In this document: piece after piece, positions 1 through 9,498 of the stretch
How the letters are laid out: each line of letters starts with the position of its first letter
Position numbering within the stretch: the first letter of the stretch is position 1
From: Gemmatimonadota bacterium
GTDB taxonomy: Bacteria > Gemmatimonadota > Gemmatimonadetes > Longimicrobiales > Gaopeijiaceae
NCBI GenBank assembly: GCA_022822445.1
Contig: JAJEBR010000097.1
Span: forward strand, 60,068 to 124,067
Reading direction: 5' to 3'
Length of the DNA stretch: 64,000 nt
Program-made: the position numbers and the translations under genes
Notes under the pieces: model-generated
Seen by the model: only the letters and a program-made list of their open reading frames with translations
Databases searched by the model: none
Told to the model about the DNA's origin: nothing

Positions 1-165
1 CCCGCACACCCTGTCAAGCCACCGCGGCGCACCCTGTCAAGCGCGCCGCGGCGCGGGTGCGACGCGGGCTTGCGAGGCACCTGTCGGCGCACCCTGCCGA
101 GCGGATCGCGGCGCGCCCTGGCGAGTGGGTTGCCCCACGCCTTGTCGAGCGGGACGCGGCCACGC
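1..165. repeat. Imperfect tandem repeat, unit about 24 nt
   Basis: The left edge carries about five degenerate copies of a unit that begins CACCCTGTCAAGC and ends CGCGGCG. The first two copies (about 8-30 and 31-54) are nearly identical and the later ones drift to CACCCTGCCGAGC, CGCCCTGGCGAG and CGCCTTGTCGAG. No regular spacers separate the copies, so it is not a CRISPR array. It lies upstream of the first gene. It may be an intergenic repeat or the tail of coding sequence that continues to the left; the sequence does not decide. Confidence 0.4.
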
Positions 166-256
166 CGGGCGGCCGCTGGCCGGCTCGGCCCGCCCACCAC
201 CACAGTCCCCGGTTCGTCCCATCGGCGGGCGGCATTATCTTCACTGACCCGCGCTC

Positions 257-1864
257 GTGGCGCTGCCACGTCGACCTCAACCCGAAGAACCGGACCAGCC
301 GTTGCACCGTACCGCATCCCCGGCCGTCGCCGCCCTCTGCGCCCTCGTGGCCTCGTCGGCGGTGGCCGCGGCCGCCCAGGAACCGTATTCGCCGCTGGTC
401 CCCCGGGGGACGCTCCGCCTCGATGCGCGCGGGTTGTACGCTTCGCATGCGGACCAGCGGCTGGAGGGCGCGCTGAACGGGCCTGCCGGGAGCAGGGTCT
501 TCCCCTTCCTGGCCCGAACCGAATCCGTCGTCGGCTCGATGCTCGCGGAGCCCTGGGCCCTGAGCCTGGGGTCGATGCAGACGGTTGCCGAGAGGGGCTC
601 GGCCCGGGTCCCGATCGCCCTGGACGTCGGCGTCTTCGACTGGCTCACGGTGGGAGCGATGGTTCCGCTGGCCGGCAGCGACGCCGAGTTCAGCCTGCAC
701 TTCTCCGCGGACTCCACAGCCGCGAACGCCGGATTCAACCCGGCTCTCGACGGTGTAGTGCTGGTGACCGCGTTCATGAACGGCTTGCAGGGCGCGATCA
801 CGGACTATGGCGCCTACCGCGAGACCACCTGCGCAATGGATCCCTCGTCGTCCGAGTGTACCGGCGCAACGAGGGTTCTGGAGGAGGCCCGCGCCTTCGA
901 GGGCTCCGCATCGCTACTCTACGGCGAGATGTTCGCGCCGCTGGCGACCTCCCCGGCCGGCGAGGCATTGCAGGCCAGGCTGGCCGCGCTTTCGGAGGCG
1001 TTCGCCGCGGCCGGAGTGACCGCACCGGCCACGATCCCACTCTCCAGCACACCGGTCACCCAGGAGGACCTGCAGGCCTTCGTCACCGATCCCCGCTTCG
1101 GGATCGCCTCCTCCCAGGGGCTGGCCAAGTGGCGGTCGGTCTGGCAGTTGGGCGACGTGGAGGTGCGGGCGGATGCGCGTCTGGCCGAGGCGGGAGGACT
1201 GGCCTCTTCGTACCGGATTACCGCTGGCGCCGGTGCCCTCCTGCGACTTCCCACCGGGTCGCAGGGCGATCCGGCCAACTTCCTGAACACGCCGTCCGGC
1301 GATGCCCAATGGGATGTGGAACTCGGGGGATGGATGAACGGGCGCTGGCCGCTCGGCTTCGGTCTCTGGACGAACCTGCGCTACGGCATCCAGGTCGCGG
1401 GCGGGAGCGAGCGGCGCGTGTTCGATCCGGCGGCCCCCTTCGCTCCGCTGTCGACGCAGGCGAAGCTCGACTGGGACCCCGGCGACTATCAGATCCTGGA
1501 ACTCGCTCCCTGGTTCCGGATCTCGGAGGGGCTGTCCGCATTGGCGGGCTACCGCTACTTCCGCAAGGGCGAAGACTCCTTCGCGCTGCGCCCACGGGCA
1601 GATCCCGACCCCGGTGCCGGCGCTCCCGGCACGCCCGCCACGCCCCCGGACCCGGCGATCCTCGTTCCCGGCACCGGCTACTCGTCGGGCACGCTGCTGC
1701 TCGGCATGGTGTACAACCGCTCGGCCGCGGACCAGGACGGAACCCCGGACGCCCCCCTCGAGATCCGGGTCGTGTACCGCCGGGCGGCCGGGGGCAGCGA
1801 CGTCCCCCGGGAAGCCTCACTGGAGGTCGGTTTCCGTCTCTACCGGAGGCTCTGGGGCGGCTGA
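257..1864 (+). CDS. Predicted secreted beta-barrel-like outer membrane protein, unknown function
   Basis: The 535-residue protein starts with GTG and has an Ala-rich hydrophobic segment at about residues 20-40 ending in AAAAQ, consistent with a Sec signal peptide. An in-frame TTG at 302 would place the signal peptide closer to the N-terminus, and neither start has a strong Shine-Dalgarno, so the start is uncertain. The body alternates short amphipathic strands with Gly/Pro/Asp turns and ends in a strand-like stretch (LEVGFRLYRRLW), the usual look of an outer membrane barrel. I do not recognise a named family. Its last 48 bases overlap the convergent 3' end of recN. High GC third positions and a stop just after the last strand support it as a real gene. 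Confidence 0.7.
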   Translation: MALPRRPQPEEPDQPLHRTASPAVAALCALVASSAVAAAAQEPYSPLVPRGTLRLDARGLYASHADQRLEGALNGPAGSRVFPFLARTESVVGSMLAEPWALSLGSMQTVAERGSARVPIALDVGVFDWLTVGAMVPLAGSDAEFSLHFSADSTAANAGFNPALDGVVLVTAFMNGLQGAITDYGAYRETTCAMDPSSSECTGATRVLEEARAFEGSASLLYGEMFAPLATSPAGEALQARLAALSEAFAAAGVTAPATIPLSSTPVTQEDLQAFVTDPRFGIASSQGLAKWRSVWQLGDVEVRADARLAEAGGLASSYRITAGAGALLRLPTGSQGDPANFLNTPSGDAQWDVELGGWMNGRWPLGFGLWTNLRYGIQVAGGSERRVFDPAAPFAPLSTQAKLDWDPGDYQILELAPWFRISEGLSALAGYRYFRKGEDSFALRPRADPDPGAGAPGTPATPPDPAILVPGTGYSSGTLLLGMVYNRSAADQDGTPDAPLEIRVVYRRAAGGSDVPREASLEVGFRLYRRLWGG

Positions 1865-3517
1865 ACCGAGCAGCGCCCGCGCGTGGCTCAGGGAGGACTC
1901 CGAATCGGGATCGCCTCCCAGCATGCGGGCGATCTCGCGCACCCGTTCGTCCGCGTCCAGGCGCCTGAGCCGCGTCGCGGCCGCCCCGTCCACCGTGCGC
2001 TTCTCGACCGCGAAGTGGGTGGCCGCGTGCGCCGCGATGCGGGCGAGATGGGTGATCGCGACCACCTGCCGCGCCCGCGCCACCTCCACCAGCCGCTCCC
2101 CCACGCTGGCCGCGACGACGCCCCCGATCCCGGCGTCGATCTCGTCGAAAACGAGCGTGGGGAGGTCGTCGATCCCGGCGAGCACCGACTTGAGGGCGAG
2201 CATCACCCGGGAGAGCTCGCCCCCCGATGCGATCCGGGCCAGCGGACCCGGCGGGAAGCCCGGGTTCATCGTGGCCAGGAAGCGGATCCGCTCGAGCCCG
2301 TGCGCCGCCGGCGCCGGAAGTTCCTCGAATTCGACCACGAAGCGACTGCCGGCGAGCCCGAGTCCGGGGAAGATGGCCTGTGCCCGGTCCGAGAGCGACC
2401 GGGCGGCCCGGCGGCGGCGCTTCGAGAGGTCCTCCGCCGCGCTCCGCCATTCGGCGCGTGCGCGGTCGAGGCGGCCGCGCAGGGTGGCGGCGTCGAGAGC
2501 TCCCGTTTCGAGTTCGTCCAGTTCGCGCGCCAGCGCCTCGCCGGTCTCGATCACCGCCGCGAGGGTCGGGCCGTACTTCCGCATCAGCGCCTGGAGGACC
2601 GCCTGCCGCTCCTGCAGCTCCTCCAGCCGGGCGGGATCGTGGTCGATGGCGCCGCCGTACGCGGCCAGCTCGGCAGCCGCGTCGGCCACGCGGTGGTAGG
2701 CGTCCTCGAGCGCGGCCGCATGGGGGGCCAGCGCCGGGTCGGTTTCGCTCCGGCGGCGCAGGAGCGCGGCCGCGCGGGAGAGCCTGTCCGTGACGGCTTC
2801 GTCGCCGCTGTGCAGGAGTGTCTGCAGTGCGAGGGTCTCGCGCGCGAGAAGGTCGGCGTTGGCGAGGCGGCGGGCCTCAATGCGCAGCTCCTCGTCCTCG
2901 CCCGGGCGGACCTTCGCCCCGCGGATCTCTCCCAGGCGGAAACGGATGAAGTCGGCCCGGCTCGCCAGCTCGCGGCGGCGCTCCTCCAGTTCCTCCAGCC
3001 GGTGCTCCAGGTCCGCGGCCCGCCGGTAGGCTCCAGCCACCCGGTCCGCCAGTTCGCGGCACCCTCCGAACGCGTCGAGCACTTCGCGCTGGAAGTCCGC
3101 CGAGAGCAGCCGCTGGTGCTCGTGCTGGCCGTGAATGTCCACCAGCAGCGAGCCGATTCGGCGCAGCACAGAGGCCGTGACGGGAGATCCGTTCACCCAG
3201 GCGCGGCTGCGCCCTTCGCGGCGCACCTCCCGCCTGAAGACTACCAGGTGGTCATCCGCCTCCATCCCCAGCTCCTCCAGAACGGCCGCCACCTCGGCGA
3301 GGCCCTCGATGTCGGCCACCCCCTCGACGATCGCGCGCGCCGCACCGGTCCGCACGACGGCGGAAGAGGCTCGCCCGCCCAGGAGCACCTCGAGCGCGTT
3401 GACGACGATGGACTTGCCCGCACCGGTCTCCCCCGAGACCACGCTGAGTCCCGGTTCGAGCGCCATCGCCAGGTCCTCGAGGACGGCGAAGTTGCGAATA
3501 CGTAGCTCGATCAGCAT
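1817..3517 (-). CDS. recN: DNA repair protein RecN
   Basis: This is a 566-residue SMC-like ATPase of double-strand break repair. Residues 1-45 carry the RecN N-terminus with the Walker A motif GETGAGKS at about 30-37. The middle is a long Arg/Glu/Leu-rich coiled-coil pair. The C-terminal half has the ABC signature region (SGGELSRVMLALK) followed by a Walker B strand (TLVFDEIDAGIGG) and the switch His in ITHLARIAAHA. Length matches the family (about 550-570). It is the last gene of the xseA-xseB-ispA-nadK-recN row, 48 bp after nadK. Its 3' end overlaps the convergent barrel gene by 48 bp. Start ATG fits the conserved MLIELRIRNFA beginning. Confidence 0.97.
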   Translation of the reverse strand: MLIELRIRNFAVLEDLAMALEPGLSVVSGETGAGKSIVVNALEVLLGGRASSAVVRTGAARAIVEGVADIEGLAEVAAVLEELGMEADDHLVVFRREVRREGRSRAWVNGSPVTASVLRRIGSLLVDIHGQHEHQRLLSADFQREVLDAFGGCRELADRVAGAYRRAADLEHRLEELEERRRELASRADFIRFRLGEIRGAKVRPGEDEELRIEARRLANADLLARETLALQTLLHSGDEAVTDRLSRAAALLRRRSETDPALAPHAAALEDAYHRVADAAAELAAYGGAIDHDPARLEELQERQAVLQALMRKYGPTLAAVIETGEALARELDELETGALDAATLRGRLDRARAEWRSAAEDLSKRRRRAARSLSDRAQAIFPGLGLAGSRFVVEFEELPAPAAHGLERIRFLATMNPGFPPGPLARIASGGELSRVMLALKSVLAGIDDLPTLVFDEIDAGIGGVVAASVGERLVEVARARQVVAITHLARIAAHAATHFAVEKRTVDGAAATRLRRLDADERVREIARMLGGDPDSESSLSHARALLGSAAPEPPVETETDLQ

Positions 3518-3565
3518 GGAGAACGATTATAGCGCCCCCGGGGGCGATGGCATGGCTGGATGGGA

Positions 3566-4471
3566 TCAGCCGCCGTCCGCCGGCCTGACCGCCCAGCTCA
3601 GCTTCCGCCTCAGGGTGGAGAAGAAGGAGTGCCCGGGGAGCCGAACGAGCGGGACCCGGAAGTTCCCCATCCGCACGACGACACGGTCGTCGTGCCGAAT
3701 TGTGCCACCCTCCTGTCCGTCCACCGTCAGCAGGAGCGGCTCGCGGCGATCGAGCGCGGTCACCGTGATCTCCTCGTCGCCCGGAACCAGCAGGGGGCGG
3801 AGCGCCAGGGTGTGCGGCAGGATGGGGGTAACGAGGAAGCAGTTGAGTTCCGGTACGATGATCGGCCCCCCGGCCGACAGCGAATACGCGGTGGATCCGG
3901 TGGGGGTGGAGAGGATGACGCCGTCACCCGAGAAGCTGCCGATCTCGTCCAGATCGCCGGGCGCCCCCACCCACATGCCGAGGTGCACGACCTGGGCCAC
4001 CCCGGCCTTGTGTACCACGGCGTCGTTCAGGACCGTGAAGGTTCGCCGCGTTGTACCTTCCGGATCGCGGATCTCCGCGGTGAGGGTCCTGCGCCGCTCG
4101 AGGAAGAACTTGCCGCCGAGAACGTTGTGAATGGTGTCGGCGATTCCGTCGGCAGACACCGAAGTGAGGAACCCCAGGCTGCCCAGATTGATCCCCAGGA
4201 CCGGGATGTCGCGGCCGAAGAGGAGCCGGGCCGCACGCAGCAGGGTGCCGTCTCCCCCGAGGGAGACGACCAGGTCGACCGAAGCGGCGCTCAGGTCCAC
4301 CGTGGAGAGGCCGGGGGCCGCGGAGGCCAAGGCGGGCTCCACACTGGCGGTGGCCCCGCACTCACCGGCGGCCGCGGCGATCTCGCGGCAGGCGGTGCCG
4401 ATCCGGCCGTCGGGACCGCCCGCGGCTGTGCGTCCTACTATTCCTACGGATTGGAAGCTCACGTTCTTCAT
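3566..4471 (-). CDS. nadK: NAD kinase
   Basis: ATP-NAD kinase of 301 residues, making NADP from NAD in the cytosol. The diagnostic GGDGT motif lies at residues 72-76, followed by the NLGSLGFLT segment and, near residue 170, the conserved STPTGSTAYSLSAGGPI stretch. The C-terminus has the family's V.GQEGG.I strand. The start ATG overlaps the stop of the upstream ispA by 4 nt (ATGA), implying translational coupling. NadK commonly sits between the isoprenoid/exonuclease VII genes and recN, and this order is kept here. Nothing unusual in the catalytic region. Confidence 0.96.
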   Translation of the reverse strand: MKNVSFQSVGIVGRTAAGGPDGRIGTACREIAAAAGECGATASVEPALASAAPGLSTVDLSAASVDLVVSLGGDGTLLRAARLLFGRDIPVLGINLGSLGFLTSVSADGIADTIHNVLGGKFFLERRRTLTAEIRDPEGTTRRTFTVLNDAVVHKAGVAQVVHLGMWVGAPGDLDEIGSFSGDGVILSTPTGSTAYSLSAGGPIIVPELNCFLVTPILPHTLALRPLLVPGDEEITVTALDRREPLLLTVDGQEGGTIRHDDRVVVRMGNFRVPLVRLPGHSFFSTLRRKLSWAVRPADGG

Positions 4472-5391
4472 CGCCGTCGTTCAATCACGAAGCGGGCGAG
4501 TTCCCTCAGGCGGGGGGCGGCCAGCGCGGCCGCGTCCAGGGCCGCGGTCGCACCGGCAACCAGCGCACGTGCCCGGTTCCGCGCGCCGTCCACGCTCATG
4601 AGCTGAACATAGGTGGACTTCCCATGTTCGCTGTCCGAGGGGCGCTTTCCAAGGACCTCCTCCGAACCGGTCGCGTCGAGGACATCGTCCATGACCTGGA
4701 AGGCCAGTCCCAGGCTGCGCCCGAATCGTCCCATGGCGGCGAGTGCGGCGTCTCCCGCGCCGGCCGCCATCCCGCCGATCTCCAGCGATGCCGCGAGCAG
4801 CGCCCCCGTCTTCATCCCGTGGAGGCGCTCCAGCGCCGCCTCGTCCAGGGGGGACGCCGCTCCACCCGGTGACCGGTCCTCCGCCAGGAGATCCACCGCC
4901 TGTCCGCCGATCATCCCGCCCGCGCCGGCCGCCTCGAGCAGATGCAGTGTGATGGCGCGGGCCTGCTCCCGGGCACGCCCCATCCGCAACGCCGACTCGA
5001 ACGCCCAGGCCGCGGCCCAGGGGATCATCGCCGCACCCGCGACCGTCGCGGCCCGCACCCCGTGGGTGATGTGCGCGGTCGGCCGTCCCCGGCGCAGCGG
5101 TGCATCGTCCATGCAGGGGAGATCGTCGTGAAGGAGCGAATAGGCGTGGATCAGTTCCACCGACGCCGACAGGTCGTACGCGGCCTCGCACACCTCGCCG
5201 CCCAGCTCTTCGCAGGCCGTCACCAGCAAAATGGGACGCAGGCGCTTGCCCCCGCCGAGAACGCCGTCCTCCACCGCGGCCCGCACAGCTGCCGGAACCA
5301 CCTCCGCAAGTCCGCCGACGCACCGGCGCAGGGCCGTCTCCACTTCCTCCCCGCGCTCCGCGAGGAAGCGCCGGAAGGATCCTTCAGGCAT
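4468..5391 (-). CDS. ispA: Short-chain polyprenyl diphosphate synthase (farnesyl/geranylgeranyl type)
   Basis: This 307-residue trans-prenyltransferase condenses isopentenyl diphosphate with allylic diphosphates. The first Asp-rich motif is DDLPCMDD (about residues 89-96), preceded by GGGKRLRP for diphosphate binding. The second is VMDDVLDATGSEEVLGK, typical of the IspA branch. I chose the ATG at 5391 because MPEGSFRRFL aligns with family N-termini and the codon lies in an 8-nt overlap with the end of xseB (ATGCCTGA). A longer reading starting at 5460 would run through xseB. Chain length (C15 or C20) cannot be settled by eye; two residues lie between the Asp pairs of the first motif, as in bacterial FPP synthases. 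dxs, often the next gene, is absent here. Confidence 0.93.
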   Translation of the reverse strand: MPEGSFRRFLAERGEEVETALRRCVGGLAEVVPAAVRAAVEDGVLGGGKRLRPILLVTACEELGGEVCEAAYDLSASVELIHAYSLLHDDLPCMDDAPLRRGRPTAHITHGVRAATVAGAAMIPWAAAWAFESALRMGRAREQARAITLHLLEAAGAGGMIGGQAVDLLAEDRSPGGAASPLDEAALERLHGMKTGALLAASLEIGGMAAGAGDAALAAMGRFGRSLGLAFQVMDDVLDATGSEEVLGKRPSDSEHGKSTYVQLMSVDGARNRARALVAGATAALDAAALAAPRLRELARFVIERRR

Positions 5392-5650
5392 CTTCCCCGT
5401 CACCACGGTCAGCGCCACCCGGCGGACGGAGTTCCTCGACTGCCTCCCCCTGCGGCCCAATCAGCTCCTCGATTCTGAGTTCGGTACGGTCGAGAATCTC
5501 GCGCGCGCGGGCCAGGTGTCCCACGCCCTCCTCGAACAGGGCCAGCGCTTCGTCGAGCCCGAGCGAATCGGAATCCAGCCGCCGCACGATCTCCTCGATC
5601 CGGAGGATGAGGGGGTCGAGCCCCGGTTCGCCCTTCGATTCAGTGTCCAA
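5384..5650 (-). CDS. xseB: Exodeoxyribonuclease VII small subunit
   Basis: The 88-residue protein matches the XseB helical-hairpin pattern: an LDPLILRIEEIVRRLDSDSLGLDEAL helix, then ALFEEGVGHL and a third helix ELRIEELIG. The likely start is TTG at 5650, which overlaps the end of xseA by 11 nt; an upstream reading in the same frame would be buried in xseA. The small subunit packs on the XseA coiled coil to form the ssDNA exonuclease VII complex. The C-terminal 20 residues are acidic and Gly-rich. Short length and family size (about 80 residues) agree. Confidence 0.88.
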   Translation of the reverse strand: MDTESKGEPGLDPLILRIEEIVRRLDSDSLGLDEALALFEEGVGHLARAREILDRTELRIEELIGPQGEAVEELRPPGGADRGDGEDA

Positions 5651-6857
5651 TTTGGGCCGTCCCGGGCTGCTGAGCGGGCTCGCCCGCCACATCGCAGGGC
5701 ACGCTCCCGTCCACGACGCGGAGCCGGAAATGCCGGGCGAGGGTGAAATCGTCGGTGGTGCGCAGCAGCCGCCCCTCCCCGTCGAGGGGCACGGCGTAGC
5801 CCCGGGCCAGCGTGGAAAGTGGAGACAGAGCCTCCATTGCGGCGGCCGCCGCGGCGAGCCTGCCCGCCTCCCGGCGCACGCGCTGACGCACGGCCTCGGA
5901 CAATCGGGAGGCCCCCGCATCCAGCCACCACCGCCGCGCACGCGCCTGCCCCGAGAGCGTCCTCCCCAGGCGCAGCCCGAGCCCATCGAGCCGGCGCACC
6001 AGAGCCTTGCGGTCGGGCGCGACCGCCTCCGCCGCCGCTGAGGGGGTGGCGGCCCTGAGATCGGCCACCAGGTCGCAGATCGTCACGTCGGTCTCGTGTC
6101 CCACCCCCGAGACCACGGGCACGGGGCACTCTGCGACCGCCCGCGCAACGGCCTCCTCGTTGAAGCCCCACAGGTCCTCGATCGAGCCACCGCCCCGCGC
6201 GACGATGACGAGGTCCACGCCACGCCGGGCCACCGCCACGATCGCGGCCGCGATCTCCTTCCCGCTCCCGCGCCCCTGCACCGCCGTGCCGCGCACGAGC
6301 ATGCGAAGCCACGGCGCGCGGCGCGCGGTTACCGCGATGATGTCCCGCAGGGCCGCGCTCCCGGGCGAGGTGACCACCCCCACCGTGCGGGGAAACTCCG
6401 GGAGGGGACGCTTGCGGGCCGGATCGGTGAGCCCTTCGGTGTCCAGCTTCCGTTTCAGGCGGTCGAAGGCCAGCTTCCACATTCCTTCGGCCTGCTCCGC
6501 CTCGAGGCGCCGGACCACGAACTGGTAGCCGCCTCGCGCTTCGTACAGGGTCAGGCCGCCGAAGACCCGCAGGGTCATCCCTTCCTCCGGGTCGGTAGGC
6601 AGCGCCCTTGCGTCACGCCGGAACATGACGCACCGGAGTTGGGCGGAGCTGTCCTTGAGGGTGAAGTAGCAGTGGCCCGAGCGGTGTCGGCTGAAGTTGG
6701 CCACCTCACCGGTCATCCACAGCTGCGGGAGGGTCTGCTCGAGCAGGAGACGGACGGCGCGGTTCACCTGGCTCACCGTCCATACCCGCGGCGCGGGGGT
6801 CTCGCGGTCCCGGAACATGTCCAGGTTCCCCCCGCCGGACGCGTCCCGCTCGCTCAC
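5640..6857 (-). CDS. xseA: Exodeoxyribonuclease VII large subunit
   Basis: This 405-residue catalytic subunit of exonuclease VII degrades single-stranded DNA in both directions. The N-terminal OB-fold (residues about 25-120) contains the family signature [20 protein letters not shown]. The middle nuclease domain has the GVVTSP segment, [16 protein letters not shown], and VSGVGHETD. The C-terminal part is the coiled coil that binds XseB. The GTG start at 6857 overlaps the stop of folD by 4 nt (GTGA). The last codons overlap the xseB start, so the pair is translationally linked. Confidence 0.97.
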   Translation of the reverse strand: MSERDASGGGNLDMFRDRETPAPRVWTVSQVNRAVRLLLEQTLPQLWMTGEVANFSRHRSGHCYFTLKDSSAQLRCVMFRRDARALPTDPEEGMTLRVFGGLTLYEARGGYQFVVRRLEAEQAEGMWKLAFDRLKRKLDTEGLTDPARKRPLPEFPRTVGVVTSPGSAALRDIIAVTARRAPWLRMLVRGTAVQGRGSGKEIAAAIVAVARRGVDLVIVARGGGSIEDLWGFNEEAVARAVAECPVPVVSGVGHETDVTICDLVADLRAATPSAAAEAVAPDRKALVRRLDGLGLRLGRTLSGQARARRWWLDAGASRLSEAVRQRVRREAGRLAAAAAAMEALSPLSTLARGYAVPLDGEGRLLRTTDDFTLARHFRLRVVDGSVPCDVAGEPAQQPGTAQIGH

Positions 6858-7747
6858 CGCCCGGCCTTCCGCAGTCTGATCGCCGCTTCTACCGTGTTGG
6901 CGAGGAGCATGGCGATGGTCATCGGGCCCACGCCTCCCGGCACCGGCGTGATCGCGCCCGCCACTTCACGCACCCCTTCGAAATCCGCATCCCCCACCAC
7001 CCGGTATCCGCGAGGGTGTTCGGGATCGTCGACACGGTTCGTGCCCACGTCGATGACGGTCGCGCCCGGCTTCACCATGTCGCGGGTGATGGTGTCGGGC
7101 CACCCCACTGCGACGACCAGGATGTCCGCGGTGCGGGTGACCGCGCCCAGATCCGAGGTGCGGCTGTGCGCGACGGTCACCGTGGCATTGCCGCCCGCGG
7201 CCTTGCGCAGCAGCAGGAGCGCCATCGGCTTGCCGACGATGTTCGACCGACCCACGACGACGACGTGCTTGCCCGAGGGGTCGGCACCGCTTCTCAGCAG
7301 CATCTCGATCACGCCGCGCGGGGTGCAGGGCGCCAGCACCTCCGGGTCGCCGGTGGCCAGGCGGCCGACGTTCACCGGATGGAAGCCGTCCACGTCCTTG
7401 TCGGGGTCGATCGCCAGCAGCACCTTCGAGTCGTCGATGTGGCGCGGCAGCGGCAGCTGCACCAGGATCCCGTGAATGGCCGGATCGGCGTTGAGTTCGT
7501 CGATGAGCGCCAGGAGTTCGGATTCCGGGGTCGTGGCGGGAAGCGTCTCGGCCCGGGAGTGGATCCCGGCCTCCGCGGCGGCCCGCTGCTTCATCCCCAC
7601 GTATAGCCGGCTGGCGGGGTCGTCGCCCACCAATACGGTCGCGAGCCCCGGTATCAGCCCCTCCTTCGCCAGGGCTGCGCACTGCGCGTTGAGTTCGTCC
7701 CGGATCGTCCGGGCGATGTCCTTTCCTGAGATGATGGCTGCCGGCAT
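6854..7747 (-). CDS. folD: Bifunctional methylenetetrahydrofolate dehydrogenase / methenyltetrahydrofolate cyclohydrolase
   Basis: The 297-residue enzyme interconverts 5,10-methylene-, methenyl- and 10-formyl-tetrahydrofolate. Visible signatures are the YVGMK(Q)RA substrate-site segment, the Q-LPLP motif (VQLPLPRH) and the NADP-binding stretch [18 protein letters not shown], ending in [13 protein letters not shown]. The start is ATG at 7747 ([12 protein letters not shown]); upstream codons in the same frame lack family similarity. It lies 31 bp after rny and overlaps xseA by 4 nt. Length is typical. Confidence 0.97.
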   Translation of the reverse strand: MPAAIISGKDIARTIRDELNAQCAALAKEGLIPGLATVLVGDDPASRLYVGMKQRAAAEAGIHSRAETLPATTPESELLALIDELNADPAIHGILVQLPLPRHIDDSKVLLAIDPDKDVDGFHPVNVGRLATGDPEVLAPCTPRGVIEMLLRSGADPSGKHVVVVGRSNIVGKPMALLLLRKAAGGNATVTVAHSRTSDLGAVTRTADILVVAVGWPDTITRDMVKPGATVIDVGTNRVDDPEHPRGYRVVGDADFEGVREVAGAITPVPGGVGPMTIAMLLANTVEAAIRLRKAGR

Positions 7748-7778
7748 GGAGTCTCCTGTGCCGTGTGGGTGAGCCGGG

Positions 7779-9347
7779 TCAGCGCGCGAAGTCGACCGCC
7801 CGCGTTTCCCGGATGACGACGACCTTGATCTGGCCCGGGTACTGCAATTCACCTTCGATCTTCCTGGCGACGGCCTCCGAGATGCGGGCCATGTCCTCGT
7901 CGGAGACGCGTTCCGGCTCGACCATCACGCGGAGCTCCCGTCCGGCCTGGATGGCGAAGCAGCGCACCACCCCCGGATGCTCGGTGGCGATTCCCTCCAG
8001 CTTCTCGAGCCGCTTCACGTACCCCTCGAACATCTCGCGTCGCGCGCCCGGCCGGGATCCGCTGATCGCATCGGCGGCGGTCACGAGCCAGGCTTCCGGA
8101 TAGCGGTGAGGCTCTTCGTCGTGGTGGGCGCGGATCGCGTTGAGCACGATGTCGGGCTCCTTGTAGCGCTTGCAGAGCCGGTGACCCAGCTCGACGTGGG
8201 TCAGCTCCTGCTCGTGGGTCAGCCCCTTGCCCACGTCGTGCAGCAGCCCAGCCCGTCGCGCCATCTTGACATCCAGCCCCATCTCGGCGGCCATGTTGCC
8301 CGCCAGCACCGCCACCTCGCGGGCGTGCCCGAGCTGGTTCTGGCCGAAGGAGGTCCGGTACTTGAGCGCGCCCAGGACCATCACGATCTCCGGGTGCACA
8401 TTGTGGATGCCGAGGCTGTACAGCGCTTCTTCCGCGGCCTCGCGCATCTCCTTTTCGACGTCCTTTTCGCTGGCCGCCACAACCTCCTCGATCCTCCCAG
8501 GGTGGATACGCCCGTCCTCGATCAGTTTGGCGAGGGCCAGGCGGGCCACCTCTCGGCGGACGGGGTTGTAGCCGGAGAGCACCACGGCTTCGGGCGTGTC
8601 GTCGATGATCACGTCGATTCCGGTCGCCTGTTCGAAGGCGCGGATATTGCGGCCCTCGCGGCCGATGATCCTGCCCTTCATCTCGTCCGACGGGAGCTGG
8701 ACCACCGACACCGTCAGCTGTGCGGTCTCGTCGGCGGCCATGCGCTGGACGGCCATGGCGATGAGGCGTTTGGCCTCGCGTTCGGCGGTGCGCTGCGCTT
8801 CCTCCCTGATCTCGCGCAGGAGGTTGGCGGCCTCGGCCCTCGCCTCGTCCTCGAGTCCCGCAACGAGTTCGCCCTTAGCCTCCTCGGAGGTCATCCCGGC
8901 CAGCGACTCCAGTCGCCCGCGCACTTCCTCCAGAACCCGGTCCGATTCCTCGCGCCGGCGGACCACAGCTTCCTCGGCGGTCCGCAACTGGCCGGCACGC
9001 TTCTCAAGCGTCTCGTGGCGTTGATCAAGCTGATCCGCCTTGCGATCGGCGCTCTCGGAACGCTGCAGGAGCCGCCGTTCGCCGCGCTCGACCTCTTCCC
9101 TGCGCCGTCCCTCTTCCTTCTCCCACGCCTCCCTCAGCCGGAAGGCCTCCTCCTTGGCCCGGAGCTCGGCGGCGCGCCGAAGGTTCCCTGCCTCCTCCTC
9201 TGCCCTGTCGCGGATGCGTGACGCTTCGTCCCGTCCTGCTTCGATCTCCCTCCGCTGCCGCGCCCGCTCCCGGCCCCTTGCCAGGAGGTACGCCGCGACC
9301 CCAACAACAGCCACGCTCACCGCCAGGGTCAAACCCAGCGGATCCAT
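7779..9347 (-). CDS. rny: Ribonuclease Y
   Basis: This 522-residue endoribonuclease initiates mRNA decay at the inner membrane face. Residues 1-24 form one N-terminal transmembrane helix. They are followed by a long charged coiled coil (about 25-200), a KH domain with the [12 protein letters not shown] motif, and an HD domain with HDVGKG and the second metal-site pattern [14 protein letters not shown]. The C-terminal segment ending in VKVIRETRA-like residues is typical. The domain order and length equal the RnaY family. It leads the folD-xseA-xseB-ispA-nadK run and is separated from the upstream soxD gene by a 151-bp gap that carries an AT-rich palindrome. Confidence 0.97.
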   Translation of the reverse strand: MDPLGLTLAVSVAVVGVAAYLLARGRERARQRREIEAGRDEASRIRDRAEEEAGNLRRAAELRAKEEAFRLREAWEKEEGRRREEVERGERRLLQRSESADRKADQLDQRHETLEKRAGQLRTAEEAVVRRREESDRVLEEVRGRLESLAGMTSEEAKGELVAGLEDEARAEAANLLREIREEAQRTAEREAKRLIAMAVQRMAADETAQLTVSVVQLPSDEMKGRIIGREGRNIRAFEQATGIDVIIDDTPEAVVLSGYNPVRREVARLALAKLIEDGRIHPGRIEEVVAASEKDVEKEMREAAEEALYSLGIHNVHPEIVMVLGALKYRTSFGQNQLGHAREVAVLAGNMAAEMGLDVKMARRAGLLHDVGKGLTHEQELTHVELGHRLCKRYKEPDIVLNAIRAHHDEEPHRYPEAWLVTAADAISGSRPGARREMFEGYVKRLEKLEGIATEHPGVVRCFAIQAGRELRVMVEPERVSDEDMARISEAVARKIEGELQYPGQIKVVVIRETRAVDFAR

Positions 9348-9402
9348 GTATTGTCTCCAAGACCGGACACGCGCGTCCGATCGTACGATTCCGTGCGCGA
9401 AC

Positions 9403-9451
9403 CCCGGCCAACAGGCCCCGGCCGGGTGTTCCTTATTGTGGAATTACAATA
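9403..9451. promoter_or_regulatory. Intergenic inverted repeats between soxD and rny
   Basis: Two dyads sit in this gap. A GC hairpin has CCCGGCC (9403-9409) and GGCCGGG (9420-9426) around a 10-nt loop; lacking a T-run, it is at best a weak terminator for soxCD. An AT-rich dyad, TATTGT (9434-9439) and ACAATA (9446-9451) around GGAATT, stands out against the local GC and looks like an operator or part of the rny promoter. The regulator is unknown. Confidence 0.4.
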
Positions 9452-9498
9452 GGTTGCGGCCCCCGGGCTACGCAAGCGGGCGGGTGGGGGCTGAGCCG

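Noticed and set aside
1..165. CRISPR array
   Set aside because: Repeat copies are not identical and there are no unique spacers between them.
1883..3505. Long open frame on the plus strand opposite recN (about 540 codons)
   Set aside because: It is a shadow of high-GC codon bias; recN on the minus strand has complete ATPase motifs and the plus-strand product has no recognisable domain.
5651..5986. N-terminal extension of xseB into xseA
   Set aside because: The extra residues are Gly/Arg-rich and out of register with the family; the TTG at 5650 overlaps xseA naturally.
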